DNA of 64,000 nucleotides from Artemia franciscana (Eukaryota > Arthropoda > Branchiopoda > Anostraca > Artemiidae): positions 7,217,047-7,281,046 of the forward strand of contig NC_088881.1 in NCBI RefSeq assembly GCF_032884065.1, in the 5' to 3' direction. The position numbers and the translations under genes are program-made. This document shows positions 12,090 to 24,100 of this stretch, one piece after another (the stretch's first letter is position 1; each line of letters opens with the position of its first letter). The notes beneath the pieces were generated by a model. The model was not told where the DNA came from. It saw nothing but the letters and a program-made list of their open reading frames with translations, and searched no databases.

Positions 12090-12185
12090 TCAAGTAGAAT
12101 TCACCAACCGCAACAAGGGCGACATCTCATGATCTTCACATTCCCCTTCTGCACTAGCTCTTATGCTAAAACCCTCTCTCCTTGC
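12090..12185 (-). CDS. ATG9: ATG9 exon m: C terminus and stop codon
   Basis: The last 31 residues and the TGA stop at 12090-12092. ARREGFSIRASAEGECEDHE is acidic and followed by MSPLLRLVNST. The acceptor is TTTTTAG, entered in phase 0 from exon l. It is an uncharacterised tail, but the direction, open frame, acceptor and phase make it the natural terminal exon. A minus-strand AATAAA lies 274 nt further on. Confidence 0.78.
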   Translation of the reverse strand, partial: ARREGFSIRASAEGECEDHEMSPLLRLVNST

Positions 12186-15100
12186 CTAAAAACATATATA
12201 ATGTAAGCAGAAATGTATATATCTGCCCTTGAAAGACAAAGGTATGTATACAGCACACTCTGTAATTCCAGTGTTATTGCTTCACCAGACCATCATATTC
12301 CTTTACTAAAATGAAACTATCCCACCTCCATTATGGTTATTCTCAGAAGGTAGTACACAAAAAATACATCGTGGAAATAGACACAAACACCTCACCCAGC
12401 ATCCTTAGATGATTAATGGTATATATTTAACTAATGGATCCCCTTCCACGATGGAACAATTTTCAGGAGATTCGTCTGTATAGAAACGGATAAAAAATGA
12501 AAATTTGCCAGGTGTATATTATCCTACTAAATCCATAAATATTTTATAAACTTACGATTATCACCCATACAATTTACAAATAGTTAAAAAGCTATTCTTT
12601 TTTATACATTTTTTTAATGTTAAAAGTTATTTGAATAGGCTTATAAATATTTAAGATAGAATTATATTAACTTTAAGTAAATTCTCATATTACTGACGAA
12701 AATTCTAAACTGTTAAAATTACTGTTCAACTCAAAAATGACGGACTGTTCGGTCCGTCATAAGCCAACCCAAAAATCTCGATCATCCCTTAGTTTTATAA
12801 AAAAAAAAAAAAAAAAGTTTTTTTTAACTGAAAGTAAGGAGTGACATTAAAACTTAAAACGAACAGAAATTACTTCGCATATGAAAGGGGATGCTTCCTC
12901 CTCAACGCCCCGCTCTTTACGCTAAAGTTTGACTTTTTCTCTCAACTCTTCTTTTTAAAACAGTAAAAAACTAGGATGGATAGATAATAGAGTATCTATC
13001 AACAAGTGTAATTATCAACAACCATCTAGTAAATATAAACAATATCGTAGCACAGATTAATGAGCCCCTATTAACCCCAGAGAAAAATTTCTAGTGTAAT
13101 CAAAAAGGAATCTTTAGGCAAAGGCTCTAACTATATGTAGAGAAACAGCTTTCAGTACACATAGCTTTCCAATAAATAGAATAGTTGCTTTTTTGCAACT
13201 ATGGAATAGTTGCAAAACTATTTGTTCAGCATTGTAAATTAAATTAAGTTTAATTTGTAAAGCGTTGTAGGTGAAAATTATGCAATTACAGGGGACACTA
13301 TAGGCGGCTCTACTTAGAAGAATCCAAGCGGGTACTCAAAATATCTCTTAAAGCTGACTTGGTTTAGAAGGCTGGAAAGACTTTAGGACGTTTACATCCC
13401 ATTTTTTTTAAGACGCCATTTTTAAAGAAAAATGGCGTCATTTAAAAAAAAGACCCGATTTAAAAAAAAAATAAAGACCACTAACTTTACGCGTATGGTG
13501 TGTTTCTGTGTTCCAATAGCTAAATAATATCCATATTGACAAATAAGCACGAAATTTTCATTACAATTCTTGCTGGTGAAATTCACTAACAAAAAGAATC
13601 AAAGGAAATTGCTCATCAACATAAAGTTAGCTAATCACCGACAGTTCCTTTTATTGTTATTTTTAAAAAGTGTAAACAAAACAAAAGGTCTTGTTTTATA
13701 CCTTTCCAAGTAGTAAAATATGTAAGCAGGTGAAAATTGTACTATCATAGTGCATACTATGGGCTATCCTAGGAAGAATCAAAGCGGATGCTCAAAGTAT
13801 TTCTTACGCGGTGTGGTTGTTTAGGGCTACTTGGGGAAGAATGACGACTTTATCAACTAGTTCCCTCTACGCTGACGACCTTGCTGAGCAAGAGCTTTAA
13901 TTCAAGTAAGTGAATCTTTGGTTTTTACTGCTTTATCCCCACAGATGGGAGAAAATCTCTTTTCCCATTGATTTTCTTTTGCTTACTACACGATTTTATT
14001 AAATATCAAAAAAGTATTATCTGGGAAGCGGCTATTTTTCCAAGCTTTTCAAAAGCTTATACACTATTCCGAGATCAAAATACTGTTTATTTTTATCTTA
14101 TAGAAAAAAAAACATCCTTTTACTAAATACAAAAGTGTCAATCAAGCAATTCGATAATGAAATTTCTAAATATAAAAGCCAATCGCCGTGACGTTAATTT
14201 GGAGAAGGACATTTACCCCCTCAAAGATTCCCCCCCCCCTAGGTTTTGAAAATGCTTATCTTGGAATTTTCATTTAAAAATCACTTGATTTTGGTATTTT
14301 CACTGAAAAGAGGAGAAAAAACCAAATGAATACCTCCCCTAGACTTCCGTGAATTAAAGCCACTGCTTAATCAATGTGGCTTCTGAACGCCCATCAGGTG
14401 AAGCACAACTTAAAAACGACAGCAAATGAATATAGTTGATACTTACCTGTCCCTGTCGTGAACCGTGAATAAATATTGCCGACCTTGCCATGTCAACTAA
14501 ATTAATTATTTCTCTTGAGGTTGCGTTTTCTGCCCTATCTTGGCTCGTGGTCACCCCTATGTTTCTGCCAAAAAAAATATGTAGTTAAAAAAAAATTGAA
14601 CAAAGTCGACCTGGCATAGGCAAAAGTAAGATAGGGATACAACATTTCTAAGCTATTCCAAGTCCTTTTGTTCCAAAAAATAGCTAATTATCCTGCAACA
14701 TTAAATATAAAACTTCTTATGACCTAAATTACATTAATATGAATACTTACCATCGTCAACCCTTTTCCGCCTCCCTTTGCTAGTTTGGAGTTATCAATTT
14801 GTGTTTCCATGCCAATTTAATCTGAGCATAAACAAGTGTGATCAATATGTACTTTTACCCAAAGAATATTTACTAAATCTAGCCTTCTTAGTTTTCGGCA
14901 ACTGGGTTTCTAAAATATCTTGGACTGATAACCTAAAAATTCCCTTGATTCAAAAGTAAAAATTTTTTAAATAAAAATTTAAGCATTTTGTTTTCCAAAT
15001 TGTTTCCCAAGAAAAAGCTCAAATGACTAGCCTTACACATCTCAGTAAATGTAATATAAAATGTAGGGACAAAATTAAGCTTTTTAAATAGACTGAATTC

Positions 15101-18100
15101 ATAAATTAACTGAAGCATCCGAAGTCCATAAAAATTCAAAAAAGAGATAATAAAGGCAGTTGCAACCCCTTATAAAACCAGGATCACTTGCAATTTTTAA
15201 TATAATCCCAAGAGATGGGATGATAACATTTAACACATTTATAGGATCAAATTATGTTATATGGGTTTTAGCTTATGAATCACCAATTAAAACAGAAAAT
15301 CAGCTATGTCTATAGTTTCCATCAAACATTTATAGCTTATGGATGGATAGCTAAATGGATAAATGGCTGATAGACTATCTATAAAGTTCGCTTTCCCTCC
15401 TCAAATGTTTCATAAAACTCTCTCTCCAACAAAAGCAAATCCTAAGACGTTTCACATTGTGAATTCGATCTCATTCACTTGCCCAGCCTGGCACTAAGCA
15501 CCCACCAAAGGACAAATAGAAAAACCAGAGACAATACAAAAAGCGAAGAGTACCGTAGTAAGGTTCTCCTGCAAGAGTAAGGTTCTCTTGACAACAAGCC
15601 ACTCTGTCTGGGATGAGGGATGCATTGCGCAGAAGGTTTGGGCTTAAAGCTCTTTTAGATGTTCGGGATCCTGGCCTTCCCTCCCTTTACATTTTCAACC
15701 ACCTCTAAAATCACCATCAGTGCAGGAAGAAAATTTCTGTTCTTTGCCATGTCCTCTTATGTCTATCGATTTCAGGAATAGGAAATATTTTATGATAAAA
15801 ACATATCATAAAATGATAAAAACATGATGTAATATATCATGATAAAAATATGATAATATAAAACGATAATAATGATAATAGAAAATATGATAATATATTA
15901 AATAAAAATATATAATATAAAACAGAGATAAAAATATGATAAAAACCTATCATATTTTATGATAAAGTAGAGGAAAATAAAAACTGTCTCACTTTATTTC
16001 TCTTTCTTTCGTCAATTTCCATTAATGTTACTGGCAAATAAACGTGGGAGGTAATAAAGTCCCCTGAGCACCTCCGTTACATTACTATGCCAGAATATTT
16101 CCATATTGAACATGCTCATTATGTTTTACTAATTTTATGAAATGAATTATAACATTCGACAGTATAGTTAAGGCTTACACGTAAGAAAATAGGGAGGGGC
16201 TCAGGGGCGTAATTTGCTATGGGGTGGGGAGCGAATGCCCCCTCCAGACTCTGGTTTTCCCCCATCCCCAGACCCCGGTTTGCCCACCCGCTGAAATTTA
16301 GTTTCTGCAGAAAATCTTGTCAAAACTAGGATAAGCCTGCATAATTCAAGCATACAGAGAAGTCAGTTTTCTTCAATATGTTTTTGCCTTTATGGTGCTA
16401 TATGGCTCATTTTACATTCTTCACTGTCATTTCCACGTGATTTCGGAAAATTGGCTTCAACTTTCCCCCCCCCTGTATTTTGACGAAATTACACCACTGG
16501 AGGAGCTACTGTAATATTCCGTTAGTAATTAGTTTAATTTCTGTTCATCTGTAAGAGTTAACGCAGCTCCTTCTTTTGGTGCTATGAAGCTATTTTATTA
16601 ATATTTCTGTTCATTATTTTGCTTGTTTGAGAATTGGTACAACCCCCTTGTCCCCCTCCAATCGCTACTTCACGTTAAATTTAAACTAGACGATAGCCAA
16701 CTAGCCCCAAATTGGTGAAGCATTGCTATAAAAAAAAAAAACTAAATTTTAGCTGTGGCGAAAAGGACTTTTAATTGTGGGGGGGGGGGTAGCCTCCTCA
16801 TACTTAGTATATTGTCTGTCCATTTCATGCGTTGATATCCCTAGAAGAAAATATCAATATGACTTTTGAAATATCCTGCAGTTAAGATTAATAAATTATA
16901 AAGAATACTTGTTTAACTTCTTACTCATCTACTGTGGACAATCCTGGCTCTCCACGTATACTGCCCATGCGACTAGGAGCCATATTACTTAAAGGTGCAG
17001 TCCTGTAAGATAGACGGCCCATGTGCAGGAACGGGGACTGCATGAAAGACTGGTTTCCATTGGCGAGAGACATATTGTGTGTGTTTGACAAAAGAAAACT
17101 GCGCCCCCATGCTGGTTGCTGAAAAGATGAGATCTGTTAAAAGTCACATTTCAAATAAGATTCGAAACCACTAAAACACTAATTACGAATACCAAGCATA
17201 CGTGAGTCAGGACGCAAGCTCTACAGTTGAGTGTCATTCATGCTAACTTGCTCTTGTATATATTAAGTGGGCATACGTGTGTCAGAACGCAAGCTCTTCT
17301 GCTGTCACGGGCACCATGATTTGATAGACAGCTGAGTGTCATTCATGCTAACTTGCTCTTGTATATATTAAGTGGGCATACGTGTGTCAGAACGCAAGCT
17401 CTTCTGCTGTCACGGGCACCATGATTTGACAGACAGCTGAGTGTCATTCATGCTAACTTGCTCTTGTATATATTAAGTGGGCATACGTGTGTCAGGACGC
17501 AAGCTCTTCTGCTGTCACGGACATCATGATTTGACAGACAGCTGAGTATCATGCTAACTTGCTCTTGTATATATTAAGTGGGATTTTTAGTCATATTTGT
17601 CCTATATTCGTATTGGACTTATCAGGGGTTTCAGGAACTCACAACCCAGAAGTAGGAAACATTAGATTAGGTGACATAGAAATGATTTATTCAGGGAGGG
17701 AGGGTGGGGTGCATAGACAGGGAGTAGGGCTCATGATGAATAAAAAAGTTGGTAAGTCCTGTTTAGTTTGTGAAAATGTTAACAATGGTATGCTAATCAC
17801 TCGTTTTATGACTAAAAAGTGCAGGGTATCAATCATAGTACTACATGCTCTTGAAGAACCGACTGACAGAGATAGTAGTGACTCAGGTGCATTTTAATTA
17901 TAGCTACAAGAACAAATAGACAGGGTCCCAGGCAGAAAAATACTGTTTTAATTGGGAGATTTTAACGCCCAGGTCGGTAGAAATAGCTCTGCCATAACAG
18001 TGATGAGCCACGTTTAGTGAGGACATTGTTGGCCTTCAAGCAGCACTGAGTCAGGCGATGTCTTTTTTTTCTTTTTTCTTTTTTACCACTGTGCCCATGT

Positions 18101-21100
18101 TATATTTTGGCGATAATGTAGTCTGATTTTGGCATTACTTCTTACAGCCACTGCAAATCCTGAAAGCTCAATTTAGAAGCCCAATTTAGCGGTAATTTCT
18201 CAGATCCTTAGAGAAGCATTGAGAAATGCAAATGATTATATAGCTTAATGGAAACTTTATAAACAGGTTTCAATTAAATAAAAAATACTCAACTTTCATA
18301 TTAAAGATAAATACAATCGTTTCCAAGCCCAAAGGCGTATTTTTACTTATGGTAATTTAGCAGTTTTTCAGCACAAAAATGACTTTTTTCAGATAAGAAT
18401 TTGTACAAATTCTGTAATAAAATCTGTTTAGTGAGGACATTATTTAAACCGTAACAGATACGGTCAAACTAAGTCAGGCGGATTATTTTGTAAGTCTGGC
18501 GGGTCACGTTATATTTTGGGAAGAAAGTAGACTGATTTCAGCATTATCAATCAAATCTCCAGAAGTGACGCTGAGGATTTGCCAAACAGAAGAATGGTTG
18601 AAAAAAGCTGAGGGCTTCAGATACCCAATTAAGAAGTCACGCGTCATAAAATCTAAAAAACATCGAAGAGAAGTATATAGAAGTAGAGAAGGATCCGTCA
18701 AGACAAATCGAGAATAAAATATGAATACAAGCTTGGGAGAAATTGTATAAATGAATTTTGATTAAATATAATATATATGTAAAAAATATTTTTTTAAAGT
18801 TTAAAGTGTCTAAAAGTTTCCAAACGCTGAAATAATCTTTTCAGATTAATATTTCTGCAATTCCTACAATAAACTCTTATATAAAATCAATCTTCTCCCA
18901 AAGGATGGCGCATTCTTTTGCGCATTCTCTTGCATGTAAAATAACAAGAAGAATGATTGGTGGCTCCGTCTTGGTACGTCATGGAGCCTCCGTCGAGTTT
19001 TTTTGGCTTCGTCAAGGTAAAGTAAGCTATGGAGCTAACAGGAACGTTAGCTACTAGAAATTCACTGCATAAAAAACAAAAGAAATTGATTGCGAAGAAT
19101 CTGTATGAACTATTGAAGTATTTCGGGACAATAATAAGAAAGCATATGAGCAAGTAGGTTGTACGAAAAATGTGGTTCAATCCCACTTTCTACGGCTATA
19201 ATGAAAGAAAGGTTGAGATGGCTAGGCCAGGTTCTGCGGATGAAGGATGACAGATTGCCAAGGATTGTCCTTTTTGGCCATCCGTCTGGGGCTAAACGGA
19301 AAGCAGGTCGTCCTCGTCTGGGGTGGGAGGATGTCATAAATAAAGATTTAAAGGAAATGGGAACTTCCTGGGAGGGTGTAAAGAGGGAGGCCTTGAATAG
19401 ATTGGATTGGAGGAGAAGCGTGCGTAGCTGTGTTGGCCTCAGGCGGCTTGGTGCTGTGGTGAGTTATTAGTAGTAGTGGTAGTAGCATATGAGCAAGGGA
19501 AAAATAAGCTCTAATTTTCTACCGCTCTATGTTTACGTTATGAGATAATACAGGTCAAGTCTTCAGTTCAGAATTTGCCATTGGTGGCACCAATCCAAAC
19601 GCCTATTCAAAAGCCTCTCAGCATTTCTGAACACTATCAGTACAATCTCACTAGCCACCAACCCCTATCTACTTTCACTACTGAAAGCCGCACCTTTTTA
19701 GTAGCTTATTTGAATCCATGGACCTTTTTCAAAAGAGCAAATTGTAAACAAAATAGTCGTTCTATTTTTAGTATCAATCCTTATTTTTACGAAATACGTC
19801 GATTTGGCTCCTGAATAATTGACTTGAAGCTATTTAATCCTCACAGGTGATGAAGAAAGGGTCCCTTTTGAAGGACTCTTTCTACAGAGTCCTTCAATAG
19901 TTGACACGGATTGTGAATAGGCCAAGCATACTCAAGTTAGGGCCAAATATAAAACAATTAACAACTTTAAATTAACAAGGGGTAAACTAAACGTTTCTAG
20001 GTTGTGCTAATTACTGCAGCTGAAAACCTGCTAAGAGTAAAAGTATGTGATTAAAATTCGAAGTTGATATCCAACCAAATACCTAGAAGATTGAGATAGT
20101 TTAGATCTTTAGTTGGCAATTTTAGATCATTTCTAAATAAGAAATGGGTTTTCTGGTGAGGAACAGGGTTGCCAGCTCTTTCATTCCACGGACCGGATTT
20201 GCATTCTTTTTACCAATTATTTGCTCTTTGCACTCTTTTACGAAATGAAGATAGAAAAAGTATTAGTAAAATAAAATACTTCAGATTAGATTATTCAAGT
20301 GCAAGAGATAGAACAACTAGCCGGGATGATACCTTTCATCTCTGCCAGTGCTGTCTCCTAGTCCTCTTTCTGGTATTTCCAACCATTATCGAAGAAGTAG
20401 ATCAAAATCTAAATAACAAGTGAAAACGTGGCAACTGAATATCAAATTTTATTGAAGGAAATCAAAAACTTTCGGGCAAAGTCCTTCTTCTTGGAAATGA
20501 AAATGTGAGTATGCAACATGTAGTAAAGCGATGGAGAAAAAGGGACATAAACAAACCTTTTCAAAGTCTACTCTCAAATTGATAAAATTCTGCAAAGACT
20601 TTAGGCTTATGTACCATTTTAAAGCACAAATAGCCCATCTCTGCTTGGGATAGACATTTTATTCTGAAATAAGAATTTTGTCTTACCAGCCAGCAAAGAA
20701 TCAAGAGAATGTCTGGGCTTCAGTTACAAAAAGGACTGGATCCATTGAGTTCTTACACACTGAAGTTGATTTGTGGCACTGATAGCCATTTCTGTTAAAT
20801 CCCAGACTTTCCAATGGTTTTAAGCGATGGAAATTGGTCACAGTTGCGCGAGCAAATTTTTTGACTTGCACTCTTTTTTAACAATTTGTACTCTTTTTGA
20901 GTCTTGATTTGCACTCTTTTTAGACGTCGGCAGTTGGCAACCCTAGTGAGGAATTGGAAACCCTGGCTTATCATTTTTAGTAGTTGGTTATTCGTCTGCC
21001 CATTTTCCGTAATTAAGGCACTAGGAACCCACTCTTAAAGATTCAAGATTCATTTATTTAAAACAGCTTTCATAGTATTGACAAAAACTTCAACTAAATT

Positions 21101-24100
21101 ATACAGTCTTTTACAACACAGAAGGAAAGAAAAAAACTAAGCATGGTCAAAAAATATTACTAGGGCTTTTGAATAGGCAACTTGCACTCAATTATGGACA
21201 ATAAGTGATTGCTCATTAGAACAATTTTTCCATGTATATTGCCAAATTTTCAAGTTTTGATAAATTGTCCCGTTTTGTACAATAGGCCAAAATAATGTTA
21301 CCCACACTGGCGGTACCCAGCCACCCATCAGAAAAACTGGCCAGGCTTTTGAATAGGAAACTTATAATTGCCACTTATAGTCAATTAGGGACAAAAGTGG
21401 TGGCCCAATAGAACAGTTTTGCCATGTATATTGCCAAATTTTCAAGTTTTGATAATATGCCCCTTTTTTTGCACAAATGGGGTGATATAAAGTTATCCAA
21501 TCTAATGGTAGCCATCCACTGTTCAGAAAAACTGGCATGGATTCTGAATAAACAACTAAAAATTTGTCTAGGCAATTCTGAATCAAATAGTCACTACTAG
21601 CTAAAAAAATAGACAGAAATAGGCCATTGAATAAAACGTATGTAGCCTCGGTTAAACATACGGTTACCTAGTTAACCTACGTTAACTTGGTCTTCGGCAA
21701 CGTATTTAGCCTACTCTTTCTTGTATTTGAACTTAAATTTAGACTTATTTTTCCGTAGCGTATTAACTCAAAACCGATAAAATCCATGTAGGCATATTTT
21801 CATTTTTGGGTAATCTGCCTCCTTTTACCAAATACTTTTCACACGATTTTACTTTAGCTACATATCCATCAGAAATACTAGCCCGGCTCCCAAATAGTAA
21901 AAACAAAAATCATCAATCAATAAGAACTTTTTTACTATGACTAACGACCTTATGACTGATAAAGCGTACGTAGCCGAATTTGCCCTTTTTCGTAATTAGT
22001 TTCCCTATGCACTGACAGGGCGATATAACGATCATTTCAACTCTAGCCCCCCCCCCCCCCCATACCACAAACTATTACTAGGGCTATTAAAAAGAATTCT
22101 AACAACTTACAGCGGTAGCGAGCAAAGAAGGCAGTTCATCGTCTGATTGCACAATTTGCCCCAGTTCTGATGGCGCAACTCGCATATTCTGCTGAAGACA
22201 TTCCAAATATGTCTGAGATGATTCAGGGGGTTTCCATTCTGGGTTAGTAAGGGCAAAATGAACCAATGACAACTCAGTTTTGCATTCTTCAGCCTTGAAA
22301 GATGTACTAATGTTATTTTGAAGTACCTTACATTCTCTATTATATATTATGTTATATATCTCCAAAAATTATTCTCTCTATATTCTCTCTATTATATTAT
22401 ATATTCTCTATTATATTTATATTCTATGTTCTATATTATTCTATTATATTCTATTTATTCTGTTATTCTATATTATATTATATATTCTATTATATATATT
22501 ATATTTTATGCTCTCTATATTATATATTCTCCAAAAATTTCAAGACATATCGCAGCTAGATAGGAAATTTATGTAGCAGATATACAGTTACATATATCAA
22601 AGCTAAATTAGTAACAGTAAAATAGAACAACGACATATTGGTTTGGTATTCTTCAGTCTTACATAATTTCGGAGACCACACTGCCACTTTCCATGACGAT
22701 TCTTTTAATAGACAGTGATAAATATCACAAAAAATACTAGATATTTCGGTCACATAAGCAGTGATTGTCATCAGTAGTATATTACAGAGTAATACAAAGT
22801 ACTACTGATGACGGTCACTGCATATGTGACCAAAATATCTAGTATTTTTGTGATATTTATCACAGTCTGTTAAAAGAATTTTATCCCTAATTGAACTTTT
22901 AGTTATCTTCAGTCTTAAAAAAGGCATTAATGCTTTCAGAAAACAAAAGGGCTTTTTGGTGAAAATAATGACGTTAAACAGCAAGGCCACATAGGGCTTC
23001 CCTTATCATCAGGGTCAAACTGGAATGCCCCAAAATTACTTTCATTAAGAACTGACAACTCATTGTTTATGACTTGTTGTATCAACAGTTTTATTATTTC
23101 ACTTTAGGCCAATGAAAATTTTAGTTTCACACTTTTGTAAGTGCCCCCCCCCCACTCTACTCAGCGATGTTATTTAGCTATATTTCAGAATAATCATTCA
23201 ATATTTTAGAATTATCGTACTAGTTTAATTTGTTCATCATCACCAAATCCACTTGTGTCTTATACCACTTACATCACTATATAGGTGTAAAAGAAACTTT
23301 TAACAAAGATAGAAAGCAAATTATAGTTGCATTATTCCATTTACATTACTAAGATTTTGATTCAAGTGAATAAACAATGGGTTTTGACAGCATAGTCCAT
23401 GTTTCTAAAATCCCTTACAGAGCCCCTTCCCCCGTAAGCCTTTAAGTAAATTACAGACATTTACCTAATCATACTGGAAAAGGAACAAAGATATCGACAT
23501 TATGTTTGTAACTCATTTCTTCCCCGGTATTTTCTACCATCGTGAATGCACACAACAAAAAAAATCAAGAAAATGCACTAGCGTGGCCTTAATAAAGAGT
23601 CATGTGGCTGCCATGTATAGTAATACATTTTTCATTATTTATTTTTACGTTACAATTCTTACAAAACGATAATTTTAGCTATTTATTTTTTCCACGATCA
23701 TTTCGTACGAAAGGCATAGTCGCAAAAACTTGGAAGAGGGCTCCTTCGATTGAATATTACAAATTGTAGCGCCTCTTTCGAGGGCTTAAAAATATTGAAA
23801 CACAACCAGCCCCTCCTGTGTTCTTTACTGTCCCTAGGACCCACCGTAGCCCCCCCCCCACGGTATCAAATGAGATAGCTATTATTTTAATAAAAGTCAA
23901 AAATTCTAATAAGTAATCCTCGGGGGGTTGACATACCGTTAGTAAATAAAGGAAAGATGGTTGTATATTATATGAACTATCGATTTTTCAGAGATAGGTC
24001 TTAGAAGAAAGGGCGAACGATTTTAGTCTAGTTTGTTCGATCAGGGTTGCAACTCTAAGAGATTGTTCAATTGGGCGAGACTTCCCAGAGTTTCCAAATG

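Noticed and set aside
22880-23060. Third decayed copy of ATG9 exon j
   Set aside because: TTATCTTCAGTCTTAAAAAA near 22900 resembles the exon edge, but the match is too short in AT-rich DNA to support it.
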